64,000 nucleotides of DNA, taken from Lachnospiraceae bacterium (GTDB lineage: Bacteria > Bacillota > Clostridia > Lachnospirales > Lachnospiraceae). Made by a program: the position numbers and the translations under genes. The stretch spans positions 1 to 64,000 of the forward strand of contig JAFSRP010000061.1 in assembly GCA_017446045.1 (NCBI GenBank), in the 5' to 3' direction. The notes beneath the pieces are model-generated. The model was given only the letters and a program-made list of their open reading frames with translations. It was not told the origin of the DNA and did no database searches. Every line of letters starts with the position of its first letter. Position 1 is the stretch's first letter. Shown here piece by piece: positions 1 through 9,049 of this stretch.

Positions 1-2
1 AG

Positions 3-224
3 AGAAGGATAAAAGCGGTCTTCTGGTGGTGCTACATGCACTCACCAGAGCCGCTTTCTGCTAATGAATTATTAAAAGTAATGCCGACAGATAAGAGCAT
101 CACAGATATCTACGACCGGCTATCCCCTCGAAAAAAGATCGATGGTTCAATCCCGACATGGGGTGATGCGATCGTCTGGAATGAGTTCCATAAGTCTGCT
201 CAATACCCTGAATTATGGAACTAG
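3..224 (+). CDS. C-terminal fragment, possibly of a transposase
   Basis: The reading frame is open from the left edge of the window to a TAG stop at 222-224, so only the last 73 residues are visible; an internal ATG at 36 is not necessarily a start. The piece is rich in Trp and Tyr and contains the stretches FWWCYMHS and WGDAIVW. From memory these resemble the tail of a transposase group common in Lachnospiraceae, but I cannot name the IS family and no inverted repeat is visible downstream. It is followed by a strong terminator at 261-290. It could equally be the end of an unrelated host gene. Confidence 0.45.
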   Translation, partial: RRIKAVFWWCYMHSPEPLSANELLKVMPTDKSITDIYDRLSPRKKIDGSIPTWGDAIVWNEFHKSAQYPELWN

Positions 225-260
225 AAAACAACACTTTTTGTCCTATAACCCCCATATAAG

Positions 261-290
261 AAAGAGCCGTGCGCGCACGGCTCTTTTTTG
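261..290 (+). terminator. Intrinsic terminator, probably bidirectional
   Basis: A perfect 22-base palindrome at 263-284 (arm AGAGCCGTGC) is followed by six T on the plus strand. On the minus strand it is followed by TTTCTT. It ends the left-edge gene and probably also the leftward exporter operon that stops at 315. Confidence 0.85.
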
Positions 291-314
291 TATACACGGA
301 ATATATCCATCCGG

Positions 315-770
315 TCAGGAATGCAGGCTTTTGATACTGAATGCGGTCCGTTCCACCAGTGTGGTCAGCACGATGCCTGCAGCCATGGAAGCAGCGAACA
401 GCAGCGCGTAGGTCCCCTGGTGCCTGGCTGTTATCATGTCCTGCCGGAGAAGGGCAAACATGCTTCGATAAAGGCCGGCGCCCGGGATCAGGGGCACGGT
501 CCCGACGACTACATACATGATCGCGGGAGATCGAGTGACTCTGGCCATGATCTCGGCATAAGCCGTGGTCAGGGCAGCAGCGAAAAAGCCGCAAAGGTAT
601 TCGTTCAACCCCAGATGGGCGAGCAGAAGGTAGGATACCCAGGACACAAGTCCGCCCAGAGTGGCTGCCCACAGCTTCCCCGCATGTATATTGAATACGA
701 TCCCGAATCCGGCGGAACCGATAATAGCCGCTGTGATCTGTATGATATCTTTGATCATTTCTTCTTTCAT
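315..770 (-). CDS. Threonine/serine exporter ThrE-type, C-terminal-half subunit (DUF3815)
   Basis: This is a 151-residue, four-to-five-helix membrane protein matching the C-terminal half of ThrE-type amino acid exporters (ThrE_2/DUF3815), with the glycine/proline-rich loop around VVVGTVPLIPGAGLYRSM. The ATG at 770 is preferred over a frame extension to 851 because GGAG lies 7 bases before it and the extension is not hydrophobic. In many Firmicutes the ThrE fold is split into a DUF1212 and a DUF3815 protein. Here the partner lies immediately upstream in the same operon with a 49-base gap, so the two presumably form one transporter. Substrate is inferred from the family only. Confidence 0.85.
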   Translation of the reverse strand: MKEEMIKDIIQITAAIIGSAGFGIVFNIHAGKLWAATLGGLVSWVSYLLLAHLGLNEYLCGFFAAALTTAYAEIMARVTRSPAIMYVVVGTVPLIPGAGLYRSMFALLRQDMITARHQGTYALLFAASMAAGIVLTTLVERTAFSIKSLHS

Positions 771-819
771 TGTCTGCTCCGCGCTCCCTGATGACCGGCT
801 CCGCCCCCCGGCAGCCGCA

Positions 820-1581
820 TCAGAAGAGCAGTCTTGCCGCGGTGAATCCAACGGCGATCGTTATCGCAAGGATCACGGATTCAAAAAACCGGATCAGTCC
901 CGTGATCGTGTCTCCGTAGAAAAGGTCCCGGATGGAATTGGTAAAGGCGATGCCGGGAATGTACAGCATGATATTGCCGATGCTGATCAGGTCGGCATGA
1001 TGTCCGAATCCGGCGAAGGTGCAGAGATTCGCGAGAACGCCTCCGCAGAGGGACCAGAGAAGCGCCATCAGAAGACGGTTGGTGATGCCTTTATTCAATA
1101 ATGTGTCCACACCCTTGAGTACGACGCCGATGCAGGCTGCAGCGACGCAGTCCATGGCGTCTCCGCCGAAGAAGACAGTGAAGGCACCGGACACCAGCGC
1201 ATAGCCGAGGACCTGCATGAGTTCCGATGAGCCGTAGCCGGAAATGATGTCCTGGTATCGCCGGAATGCGTCTTCGGGGTCCATGGGAGGATCCGCGCTG
1301 CAGATATCGCGGGAGAGCTGGTTCAGCATTTCCACCTTGGTCATATCTGTCCGGATATTCTGGATGCGCCGGGTCTGGGTAACTGTTCTGAAATCTCCGA
1401 AATGAGCGGTCACTTCCAGACTGGAAGTGATCGAGAACACATCCTCACGGGTCGAACCATATGCGGTAAGGATCCGGCTCACGGTATCCTCCACACGTCC
1501 GACCTCGGCTCCGTTCTCCAGGAGTCCTTCCCCGATGCTGATGGCAAGATATACAACTTTTTCGGCATCTTCTCTTATCAT
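820..1581 (-). CDS. Threonine/serine exporter ThrE-type, N-terminal-half subunit (DUF1212)
   Basis: A 253-residue protein with a soluble N-terminal region (about residues 1-110, containing SIGEGLLENGAEVGRVEDTV) followed by about five hydrophobic segments, the layout of the DUF1212/ThrE N-terminal domain. It starts 6 bases after the stop of the acetyltransferase gene and precedes the DUF3815 partner, so the three genes look like one leftward operon. The Shine-Dalgarno site is weak, which suggests translational coupling. Export of threonine or serine is the family role; the physiological substrate here is unknown. Confidence 0.87.
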   Translation of the reverse strand: MIREDAEKVVYLAISIGEGLLENGAEVGRVEDTVSRILTAYGSTREDVFSITSSLEVTAHFGDFRTVTQTRRIQNIRTDMTKVEMLNQLSRDICSADPPMDPEDAFRRYQDIISGYGSSELMQVLGYALVSGAFTVFFGGDAMDCVAAACIGVVLKGVDTLLNKGITNRLLMALLWSLCGGVLANLCTFAGFGHHADLISIGNIMLYIPGIAFTNSIRDLFYGDTITGLIRFFESVILAITIAVGFTAARLLF

Positions 1582-1587
1582 GGTATT

Positions 1588-2229
1588 TCATTGAAAGAAA
1601 TGTGCGTATTTTTCCCTGTCTTCCTCCGCGATAAGGCCGCGCATGCTGTGTTCCGCGGTGATCTCATAAAGAGGGCGCGCAGGCGCGCCGGCTGCGACGT
1701 AATTGGCGGGAATATCCCTTGTCACCACGCTTCCCGCGCCGATCACCGCACCCCGTCCGATGGTCACACCGGCGATAACGGTGACATTGCAGGCAATCCA
1801 GACGTCATCTTCGATCCGGATCGGCGGCGCGAATTCCGTAACGACCCTGCGGCCGTCCGCAAGGTGCGTCACCCTTTCGGAGGCGATCAGGGGATGGTTG
1901 GTCGCCATCAGGGAAACGTTCGGGCCAATGGAAACATTATTGCCGATGTAGATGGGTCCGTCATCCATGGCAGTAAAATTAAAGTTTGCGATAAAATTGT
2001 CGCCTACAAACATGTGCTTGCCGTAATTGATCTGCATGGGGCCCTGGAAGCGGAAATTTGCCCCTACGCTGCCCAGGATCCGGCGGATGATCGCCTGCCT
2101 CTCGGGATCATATTCGTCCAACATATTATAACGCTGGCACGCCGCATGCGTCTCATGTTTGATCTTCAGCAGTTCCGGATCAGTCAGATCGAACAGTTTG
2201 CCCGCAAAGATCTTCTCTTCTTCTGTCAT
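1588..2229 (-). CDS. Sugar O-acetyltransferase, maltose/galactoside type
   Basis: A 213-residue hexapeptide-repeat (left-handed beta-helix) acyltransferase of the LacA/Maa family. The N-terminal region (EEEKIFAGKLFDLTDPEL) matches the maltose acetyltransferase domain, and His112 in ATNHPL sits where the catalytic histidine of LacA lies. Isoleucine-patch repeats run over about residues 70-190. The start at 2229 is chosen because GGAGGG lies 9 bases upstream; a frame extension to 2250 has no such site. It would transfer acetyl from acetyl-CoA to a sugar hydroxyl in the cytoplasm. It heads the operon with the two exporter subunits; a functional link is not obvious. Confidence 0.88.
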   Translation of the reverse strand: MTEEEKIFAGKLFDLTDPELLKIKHETHAACQRYNMLDEYDPERQAIIRRILGSVGANFRFQGPMQINYGKHMFVGDNFIANFNFTAMDDGPIYIGNNVSIGPNVSLMATNHPLIASERVTHLADGRRVVTEFAPPIRIEDDVWIACNVTVIAGVTIGRGAVIGAGSVVTRDIPANYVAAGAPARPLYEITAEHSMRGLIAEEDREKYAHFFQ

Positions 2230-2261
2230 GGCAATTATCCCTCCGCGCATTCTTTTCGTTT

Positions 2262-2290
2262 ATTATACTATATCTTTCCCGCGGCGGAAA
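2262..2290 (-). promoter_or_regulatory. Candidate promoter for the acetyltransferase/exporter operon
   Basis: On the minus strand a perfect TATAAT box occupies 2262-2267. The best -35 match at 17-base spacing (TTTCCG, 2285-2290) is poor, so this is a -10-led call. Confidence 0.45.
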
Positions 2291-2387
2291 GAAGGCAGAA
2301 AGGCAGAACGTAAACATACGGTAAGCTCCGATGACTTATTTTTCAATGTTTCGTAAGGAAAATGATACAGCATCCGCGACATTTGTA

Positions 2388-2396
2388 TGATATGAT
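2388..2396 (+). promoter_or_regulatory. Extended -10 promoter of the NlpC/P60 gene
   Basis: TG-A-TATGAT forms an extended -10 with no clear -35, predicting transcription from about 2403. The short leader holds a G+C-rich hairpin at about 2416-2434 (CGGGCG, loop AAA, CGCCCG) before GGAGA at 2448-2452 and the ATG at 2460. Confidence 0.55.
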
Positions 2397-2459
2397 AGCA
2401 AAGTCAGAAGTGCCGCCGGCGGGCGAAACGCCCGGACGGTCGGATCCGGAGAGAATAAT

Positions 2460-3716
2460 ATGAGAAAAACAGCTATCCTTGCAAGCTACATACTGGCAGC
2501 GGCTCTGATGAGTTTCAGTGCTTATGCGGATGTGATCAGCGACGTGCCGGTCGAGATCGGCGCGGCGCCGGCCGGAGAAGCTGTGCCTGCGGATCCCGGT
2601 GTTTCGGCGGCGGATCCGGTCCCTGCGCAAAGCAGTTCAGCCGGATTTATCGATATCGATATCAGCGCATTGAACGACCTTCCGGCGGCGGCATTTTCCG
2701 CTCCGTCGGATAACGGTGCGGTACAGGAGACGGAAAGTTCCGGGATGACGGATGCGCTTTTGGAGTCTGCGGCTCCGGCAGAGGACGGGATCGTGGTATC
2801 GGAAGCTTCCGAAGCGGCGCAGCCGGGAAGCGGATCCGGTTCCGCGCCGGCTGAGGTCAGCACTGCAGCGGACACCGCGGAGGCGGGTACCGCGGACACA
2901 GAATATACGGCACCGGTCCAGTATGTCACTGTCGGGGGCAGCGTGACCGGCAGCCTGACAGGGCCTTCCCAGATCTCTTCGAGCGGCAGTACCGGTGTGA
3001 GTGTACCGGCCGGAGATCCGGGCAGCCGCTATGCGTCGGAGGCGAAGAGCAGCATCGACCTTGGGTATACGCTGGTCTCACCGAATGTGGATTACAACGG
3101 ATTCAAGGTTGCGGAAGGTTCGGCACAGCTGTCTGACGGCAGCTGGGAAGCCGTCGGCAAGAACCAGTATCTGCGCAACCGGTATTATAAGCTGATCAGC
3201 GAGCAGACGGATACATCCGGCACCGGATGGTATGTGGTCGCGGCCGGGGGCAGGCAGGTCGGGAACTACAGGACTTCCGACGGAAGTGTCCTTTCAGAGA
3301 TCTGGCTCAGGAAGTCCGACTGTACAGCCCAGAGCTATATCGAGCTGAACACGTCCAACCCGACTCGTCAGCAGATCGTACGGAACGCGCTCGCCTGCCT
3401 TGGTAAGCGTTATGTATTTGCAGCCAACGGCCCGGATGCTTTTGACTGCTCCGGCTTTGTCTGCTACATTATGAAATCCGTCGGCATCAGCGTTCCGCGC
3501 TCCTCTTCCGAGATCTGCGGGATCGGGACGCAGATCAGTGCCGATGCGCTACGGCCCGGCGATATCGTCGGCAGACCCGGACATGTCGGCATCTACATCG
3601 GCGACGGCTGGTTCGTACATGCATCCGAGTCCTCCACCGGTGTGATCACAGAGAGCCTGGCGATCTACAACCGCACCAACCATTTCTCCAACTATATCAA
3701 TGTCGTCGGGGACTGA
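2460..3716 (+). CDS. Secreted NlpC/P60 cell-wall peptidase
   Basis: This 418-residue protein begins with a signal peptide (residues 1-23, cleavage likely after SAYA). An Ala/Ser/Glu-rich, probably disordered stretch (about 24-190) follows, then a roughly 100-residue SH3-like region, then an NlpC/P60 domain from about residue 300. Catalytic Cys330 lies in DCSGF, His375 in GHVGIYIGDG and the third polar residue is His387. The family cleaves D-gamma-glutamyl-diamino acid bonds in peptidoglycan stem peptides outside the cell. It is a single-gene unit: its own promoter is upstream and a terminator follows 18 bases after the stop. The low-complexity linker probably spans the wall. Confidence 0.92.
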   Translation: MRKTAILASYILAAALMSFSAYADVISDVPVEIGAAPAGEAVPADPGVSAADPVPAQSSSAGFIDIDISALNDLPAAAFSAPSDNGAVQETESSGMTDALLESAAPAEDGIVVSEASEAAQPGSGSGSAPAEVSTAADTAEAGTADTEYTAPVQYVTVGGSVTGSLTGPSQISSSGSTGVSVPAGDPGSRYASEAKSSIDLGYTLVSPNVDYNGFKVAEGSAQLSDGSWEAVGKNQYLRNRYYKLISEQTDTSGTGWYVVAAGGRQVGNYRTSDGSVLSEIWLRKSDCTAQSYIELNTSNPTRQQIVRNALACLGKRYVFAANGPDAFDCSGFVCYIMKSVGISVPRSSSEICGIGTQISADALRPGDIVGRPGHVGIYIGDGWFVHASESSTGVITESLAIYNRTNHFSNYINVVGD

Positions 3717-3734
3717 CCCCGTTTACAGACAGTC

Positions 3735-3776
3735 AAAAAGCGTCCAGACCCTTCCGGGTAAGGACGCTCTTTTTTG
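3735..3776. terminator. Bidirectional terminator between convergent genes
   Basis: AGCGTCC at 3739-3745 pairs with GGACGCT at 3762-3768, with an inner short pairing. A T-rich tract follows on the plus strand and an A-run precedes it, so it also works for the leftward gene ending at 3800. Confidence 0.85.
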
Positions 3777-3799
3777 CCTATGCGGCTGTGCGCGGCCGG

Positions 3800-5242
3800 T
3801 CACTCGCTTTTCTTTTTCTGTTTGGCTGATTCGTTGATCGTCATCATATCCCGAAGGTCGATATACTGCATGGCCTCCCGGGGATTCTTGATGTAGTGCT
3901 CCAGGATCGGGATCAGGATCAGGGCGGTGATCCCTGCGGTAAAGCCGCCGTTATAGAGCATCAGCCCGCCGTGCAGGGCTGAGGTGGCAGTGCACATGGA
4001 GGCGCAGAGAAAGCCTGCCGCGATCCCTGCCCGGATGCCGAAACGCCCGACGATGGGGCAGAGGCCGGTGGCGAACGCAATGCTGTTGATATAGGCCTGG
4101 GTAGAGATGGTCCAGGTCACATGCCCGCCGATCAGAAAGTTGAAAAGGTCCCCGGTCAGCGACAGGAGAGGATAGCCCAGAAAGATCGGCCAGACATTGC
4201 CGGGATGCTGTCCCATGGCAGTAAATGTCAGGGCTGCGAAAATGACTCCGAAGGTCGGTCCGGTAAATCCGGCACCGATCGTGAGAAGGATCGAAAGGTT
4301 GACATAAAGAAGGAACAGGGCTCCGTAGAGACCGATATTGATGAGGCACAGGGGCATGCCGTATTTGCTTGCGAAGTTGCTCTGGTAGCCGGTATCCCGG
4401 ATCAGCATGCCGAGCCCGCGGAAACTCTTCCCGTTCAGCAGGAAGCCTGCAAGGATGCAGCCGGCGAACAGCAGGGAGAAGAAGACATTTCCGAAAAGCC
4501 GGTAGGAGCGGAAGAACTGTTCATAGGTGTCGTTTATGAAAGAGGGGACCGCAGGTGCCGGGACCCCCACTGTGCGGTACATGAGATTGAACAGCAGAAA
4601 ACCAAACATGCCGTATGCCAGGCCACCGTTATACAGGTTGTATCCCTTATGCCAGGCTCTGGCGCCGGGCAGGATCGCCGGCGCGACAAGTCCGAGCACC
4701 AGCATGAATACAAGAGTCAGGAGGATCCCGCAGAAGGAGATCTGGAAAAGCCCGGGGACCCAGTCGGAACCGAAGGTGTAGCGGAACAACAGCTCGCTCA
4801 CGAAGGGGGCAAAGCAGGTGGAAAACATGCAGATATGCAGATTCTCGTTATAGTCGAGCCGGCGGATCCTGAGATACAGGAAAGGCGCGAAGAAGCAGGG
4901 CCACATATTGACGAAATTGAGGCCGTAGAAAGCATGCGCGATGACCAGAAAATAGCCTGCCAGGGTATTGACATGAGACGGCCCGGGGAGGAAATACATA
5001 AAGGCCCACATCGCCAGGCCGCAGAGTCCCGCGTTGAAAAAGGCAGCGGGCATGCTGCCGATGCCGAAATAATCTGTCACGAGCGGCCCGGGCGAGATCA
5101 GGATCTGGCGAAAATCAGACAGAAAAGTGCTCGTGGTGTCCGTATAGACGGCACCGGCAAAGGCTGCAAGAAGCAGGATCAGAGAAAAACAAAACGTGAT
5201 CCCGTCAATGATCCGGCTGTTTTGCTCCGCGGTATAATTCAT
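3800..5242 (-). CDS. DUF1576 polytopic membrane protein
   Basis: A 480-residue integral membrane protein with about eleven to twelve hydrophobic segments. Overall length and conserved runs such as GFTGPTFGVIFAALTFTAMGQHP and GGHVTWTISTQAYINSIAFATGLCPI identify the DUF1576 family, known mainly from Firmicutes and without assigned function. The start at 5242 is preferred because AAGGGA lies about 9 bases upstream, while the frame extends open to 5335 without a ribosome site. It is transcribed divergently from the NUDIX gene. It looks like a transporter by topology, but nothing in the sequence gives a substrate. Confidence 0.8.
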   Translation of the reverse strand: MNYTAEQNSRIIDGITFCFSLILLLAAFAGAVYTDTTSTFLSDFRQILISPGPLVTDYFGIGSMPAAFFNAGLCGLAMWAFMYFLPGPSHVNTLAGYFLVIAHAFYGLNFVNMWPCFFAPFLYLRIRRLDYNENLHICMFSTCFAPFVSELLFRYTFGSDWVPGLFQISFCGILLTLVFMLVLGLVAPAILPGARAWHKGYNLYNGGLAYGMFGFLLFNLMYRTVGVPAPAVPSFINDTYEQFFRSYRLFGNVFFSLLFAGCILAGFLLNGKSFRGLGMLIRDTGYQSNFASKYGMPLCLINIGLYGALFLLYVNLSILLTIGAGFTGPTFGVIFAALTFTAMGQHPGNVWPIFLGYPLLSLTGDLFNFLIGGHVTWTISTQAYINSIAFATGLCPIVGRFGIRAGIAAGFLCASMCTATSALHGGLMLYNGGFTAGITALILIPILEHYIKNPREAMQYIDLRDMMTINESAKQKKKSE

Positions 5243-5306
5243 AGGATATTTCCCTTCGAAAAATAGTGGCAGACAGGTTTCCGAACTGATAAAATCAAAG
5301 CTGAGC

Positions 5307-5333
5307 GCAGCACACAGGATACGATCGTGCTGC
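5307..5333. promoter_or_regulatory. Inverted repeat in the divergent DUF1576/NUDIX intergenic region
   Basis: GCAGCAC (5307-5313) and GTGCTGC (5327-5333) form a perfect 7-bp inverted repeat with a 13-base spacer. The 159-bp region carries no clear consensus promoter in either direction. The repeat could be an operator or a leader hairpin of the leftward gene. Confidence 0.35.
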
Positions 5334-5401
5334 ATAGGTTCATGTTAACAAAAATTTAACGAAATAACAACTACGGAAAGCCAATTCCCGGGGAACAGGA
5401 C

Positions 5402-5929
5402 ATGATCAGACTGACGACGCTTTGTTATCTTGAAAGAAATGAACACTATTTGATGCTGCACCGGATCTCCAGGCATGATGACGTAAATGCCGGGAAATGG
5501 ATCGGGATCGGCGGGAAGCTGGAGGCAGGGGAAGCGCCTGAGGACTGTATGGTCCGGGAGACGAGGGAAGAGACCGGGTTTGACCTGCAAAGCTGCAGGT
5601 ATCGCGGCCTGATCACGTTCATTTACGCGGATAAGGATCCCGAATATATCTTCACTTACACGAGTTCGGACTTTTCAGACCCCGGAGACACCGGTTCCGG
5701 GGATCCGATGCCTGTGCCGGTCTGCGACGAGGGCGTTTTTCGATGGGTCCCGAAGTCAGAACTCTTTTCGCTGGAACTATGGGAGGGAGACCGCTATCTG
5801 CTCGACTACCTGCTCCGGGACCGTACGGAGCCGTTTTCCCTGAAGCTACGTTATGATGAAAATGATGTTCTGACGGAGGCGTGGGAACTCTCCGGAAAGC
5901 CTCATTGCCTGAAGGCACCCGGACGGTAA
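5402..5929 (+). CDS. NUDIX hydrolase (MutT-like)
   Basis: A 175-residue NUDIX protein. The Nudix box is complete: Gly38, Glu44, Arg52-Glu53, Glu56-Glu57 and Gly59 fit the Gx5Ex7REuxEExGu pattern. The N-terminal MIRLTTLCYLERNEHYLMLHR is typical of 8-oxo-dGTP diphosphatase-annotated members, but substrate cannot be read from sequence. Such enzymes hydrolyse nucleoside diphosphate-linked compounds with Mg2+ in the cytoplasm. The stop is 5 bases before the ATG of the radical SAM gene, indicating an operon NUDIX, radical SAM, glnN. Confidence 0.9.
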   Translation: MIRLTTLCYLERNEHYLMLHRISRHDDVNAGKWIGIGGKLEAGEAPEDCMVRETREETGFDLQSCRYRGLITFIYADKDPEYIFTYTSSDFSDPGDTGSGDPMPVPVCDEGVFRWVPKSELFSLELWEGDRYLLDYLLRDRTEPFSLKLRYDENDVLTEAWELSGKPHCLKAPGR

Positions 5930-5934
5930 GCGAT

Positions 5935-6930
5935 ATGGGATATATCGGAGATCACCGCAGCTTCGATGAGGAGATGAAGTCGCTGTTCGGGGGAAAGGTC
6001 TACCGGCTGGCACTCTCCGCAGGCACGACCTGTCCCAACCGGGACGGGCGCTGCGGCACGGGCGGGTGCATTTTCTGCAGTGCCGGCGGCTCCGGCGACT
6101 TCGCCGCTCCCGCGGAGCTGACGGTCACGGAGCAGATCGAACGGGCCAAGGAAAGGGTGAAAGCCAAGCGGAGCAGGAACTTTGCGGGCTATATGGCATA
6201 TTTCCAGTCCTTTACCTCGACCTATTACCGCTCCGGGGCGGAACTGGAGCGGCTGAAGGATATGTTCCGGGAAGCGGTTTCTCACCCGGAGGTGCTGGCT
6301 GTTTCCATCGCGACAAGACCGGACTGCCTTCCCGGGGAGATGATCGGCTTTCTGCAGGAACTGGACCGTGTGAAGCCGATCTGGGTCGAACTGGGCCTGC
6401 AGACGATCCATGAGGACACCGCTGTGTATATCAATCGCGGATACGGCCTGCCGGTCTTTACCGATGCTTTTTTCCGGCTGAAGGCAGCAGGGCTCCGTGT
6501 CGTCGTCCATGTGATCATCGGGCTGCCCGGAGAAGACGCCGCCAGGACTTTAGAGACGGTCCGTTTTCTTTCTTCCCTTCGGGCTCCGGGACCCGTCCCG
6601 TATATCGACGGCATCAAGCTCCAGCTGCTTCAGGTCCTGAAGGGGACCCGGCTGGCTGAGCTGCTGCCGGCGGAGGTTACGCCAGATTTAATGAATCATC
6701 AAATCTTTCTTAAAGACGGCACAGTTCTTCCATGCTATAATATCAATACTTACACAGCATTACTGGAAGCGCTTCTTGAGCTGCTGCCGCCCGAAGTGAC
6801 GGTCCACCGGCTGACAGGTGACCCGCCCCGCAGGCTGCTTCTGTATCCGGCCTGGACGGCAGACAAAAAGAAGACGATGAATCATATACGTAAAGCGCTC
6901 ACAGCGCAGGAGAATGATTATGTTCAATGA
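5935..6930 (+). CDS. Radical SAM protein, TIGR01212/YhcC family
   Basis: A 331-residue radical SAM enzyme. The cluster cysteines are Cys33, Cys45 and Cys48 in the family-specific spacing Cx11Cx2C (CPNRDGRCGTGGCIFC), diagnostic of the YhcC/TIGR01212 group. IATRPDCL and WVELGLQTIHEDT are further family runs. The ATG at 5935 follows the NUDIX stop directly; a GTG at 5881 would overlap that gene. The 3' end overlaps the start of glnN by 11 bases. The reaction is not established for this family; a role in tRNA or sulfur chemistry has been proposed only by analogy. Confidence 0.88.
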   Translation: MGYIGDHRSFDEEMKSLFGGKVYRLALSAGTTCPNRDGRCGTGGCIFCSAGGSGDFAAPAELTVTEQIERAKERVKAKRSRNFAGYMAYFQSFTSTYYRSGAELERLKDMFREAVSHPEVLAVSIATRPDCLPGEMIGFLQELDRVKPIWVELGLQTIHEDTAVYINRGYGLPVFTDAFFRLKAAGLRVVVHVIIGLPGEDAARTLETVRFLSSLRAPGPVPYIDGIKLQLLQVLKGTRLAELLPAEVTPDLMNHQIFLKDGTVLPCYNINTYTALLEALLELLPPEVTVHRLTGDPPRRLLLYPAWTADKKKTMNHIRKALTAQENDYVQ

Positions 6931-8995
6931 GACCTTCGGCTGCATGGTATTCAATGAAAATGTGATGAAAGCACATCTGAGGGATGCTACTTATACCAAG
7001 ATGATGAAGATCCGCAAGGAAGGGATGCCCATGGACCCCGAGATCGCCGATGAGGTGGCGGAGGCAATGAAGGAATGGGCGGTGGAAAAGGGAGCGACCC
7101 ATTATACGCACTGGTTCCAGCCCATGACCGGCATAACGGCAGAAAAGCATACTTCCTTCCTGGAGCGGGGCAGGGATGGTGAGCCGATCCTCAGCTTTTC
7201 CGGCAAGGCACTGATCAAAGGCGAGTCTGACGCGTCGTCATTTCCGTCCGGCGGTATCCGCGCGACCTTTGAGGCACGCGGGTTTACGGTCTGGGATCCG
7301 ACTTCGGACGCGTTCATCAAGGAAAATACGCTCTGCATCCCCACGGCTTTCTGTTCCTTCAACGGTGCTGTTCTCGATAAGAAGACACCGCTCCTTCGGA
7401 GCATTGAGGCACTCAACCGTCAGGCGCTCCGTGTCCTGGACATTCTGGGGGAGCATCCGAACTATGTCTATCCGACCGCGGGACTCGAGCAGGAATACTT
7501 CCTGATCAATAAGTCTGACTACGCGAAGCGCACCGATCTGATCCTGACCGGACGGACCCTGTTCGGTACCGTGACGCCCAAGGGACAGATCCTGGCCGAT
7601 CATTATACCGGAAGCATCCGGCCCAGGGTCAAGAAATTCATGGAGGACCTGGACGAGGAGCTCTGGCAGCTCGGCGTGTATTCCCAGACGGAGCATAACG
7701 AGGCGGCACCCTGTCAGCATGAGATGGCGCCGATCTATGCGCGCGTCAACATTGCCATCGACAACAACCAGATCACGATGGAGACCATGAAAAAAGTAGC
7801 CGACCGTCATGGGTTCGTCTGTCTGCTGCATGAAAAGCCCTTTGCCGGCATCAACGGATCCGGCAAGCATAATAACTGGTCGCTGAGCACAGACGGGGGA
7901 GACAACATTTTCCACCCCGGCAGGCACCCGGAGACCAATGACCGTTTCCTGCTGTTCCTGGCGGCTGTCGTGCGCGCCGTGGATGATTATCAGGATCTTC
8001 TGAGGATCTCTGTGGCTTCCGCCGGCAACGACCACAGACTCGGCGGAAACGAGGCGCCGCCCGCGATCATTTCCATGTACCTCGGCAACCGGCTGACGGT
8101 CCTGGTGGATGCGCTGATCCACGGCACGGACCCGGCGCAGGCGCTGAGTGACGCGGTCGCATCCGTTGGAAGACTGCCGCATGGAGAGCGGGGAGGGGAT
8201 GACCGCAACCGGACTTCGCCCTTCGCGTTTACGGGCAACCGCTTTGAATTCCGCATGCCCGGTTCTTCGGAAAATGTCTCCTGTACCAACTATATCCTCA
8301 ACACCATCGTGGCGGAAAGCCTGCGCGTGTACGCGGACCGGCTGGCGCCCTTTGCCGGCCGCAGGGACCTGCATGACGAGCTGATGAAGCTGGTGACGGA
8401 AGAACTGAAGGCACACGAGCGTATCTTCTTCGACGGCAACGGATACGGCAGCGCCTGGATGGCCGAGGCAAAGGAACGGGGACTCTGCAATTTCCGCTCC
8501 ACACCGGAAGCGTTCATCCATTATGATGACGCCAAAAATGTCGAGCTGTTCAGAACGCATGGGATCCTTTCCGTGGAGGAGATCGAGGCACGCAAGAACA
8601 TCGGCCTGACCGAATACTCCAAGATCGTCAATATCGAGGCCAACACCATGCTGCTGATCACCGATAAGGAGATCATTCCGGCGGCGATCCGCGCAGGCAG
8701 CGAGATGGCACGCGGCATTGAGTCGAAGAGCGCGCTCGGACTGAACGTGGACCATGAACGGAAGATCCTCAACCGGATCAATGAGCATGTCCGTGCCTTG
8801 TGCTTAAACAATGAGAAGATCGCCGACTCGGCATCCATCCGGATCGAAGACCCGGAGCAGGCCGGCATGCATACCTACCGCAACACCATTCCGCTCATGG
8901 AGGAGGAGCGCCGCCTGGTGGATGAGCTTGAAGTCATGATCGACAAGAAATACTGGCCGTATCCGGATTATACCGATCTGCTGTACTATGTATAA
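6920..8995 (+). CDS. glnN: Glutamine synthetase type III
   Basis: This 691-residue protein has the size and motifs of the GlnN-type (GSIII) glutamine synthetase: FPSGGIRATFEARG, AGLEQEYFLI (metal and substrate ligands), HQHEMAP-like CQHEMAPIYA, GSGKHNNWSLST and NRTSPFAFTGNRFEFRMPGS. It makes glutamine from glutamate, ammonia and ATP in the cytoplasm, as a double-ring homododecamer in characterised members. The frame also has an ATG at 6914, but AGGAG at 6908-6912 gives proper 7-base spacing only for 6920. It overlaps the preceding radical SAM gene, so translation is probably coupled. No glnR-type operator is visible because the gene has no own upstream region. Confidence 0.97.
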   Translation: MFNETFGCMVFNENVMKAHLRDATYTKMMKIRKEGMPMDPEIADEVAEAMKEWAVEKGATHYTHWFQPMTGITAEKHTSFLERGRDGEPILSFSGKALIKGESDASSFPSGGIRATFEARGFTVWDPTSDAFIKENTLCIPTAFCSFNGAVLDKKTPLLRSIEALNRQALRVLDILGEHPNYVYPTAGLEQEYFLINKSDYAKRTDLILTGRTLFGTVTPKGQILADHYTGSIRPRVKKFMEDLDEELWQLGVYSQTEHNEAAPCQHEMAPIYARVNIAIDNNQITMETMKKVADRHGFVCLLHEKPFAGINGSGKHNNWSLSTDGGDNIFHPGRHPETNDRFLLFLAAVVRAVDDYQDLLRISVASAGNDHRLGGNEAPPAIISMYLGNRLTVLVDALIHGTDPAQALSDAVASVGRLPHGERGGDDRNRTSPFAFTGNRFEFRMPGSSENVSCTNYILNTIVAESLRVYADRLAPFAGRRDLHDELMKLVTEELKAHERIFFDGNGYGSAWMAEAKERGLCNFRSTPEAFIHYDDAKNVELFRTHGILSVEEIEARKNIGLTEYSKIVNIEANTMLLITDKEIIPAAIRAGSEMARGIESKSALGLNVDHERKILNRINEHVRALCLNNEKIADSASIRIEDPEQAGMHTYRNTIPLMEEERRLVDELEVMIDKKYWPYPDYTDLLYYV

Positions 8996-9049
8996 TACAG
9001 GCAGACGATGATCCGCGTATCATATCATTTTTCAAAGGGAGGTGACAGT

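Noticed and set aside
1-300. A complete insertion sequence at the left edge
   Set aside because: Only a tail of the coding frame is present, with no terminal inverted repeat or duplication visible.
7238-8788. A 516-residue minus-strand frame opposite glnN
   Set aside because: Shadow of glnN with no domain or start site.
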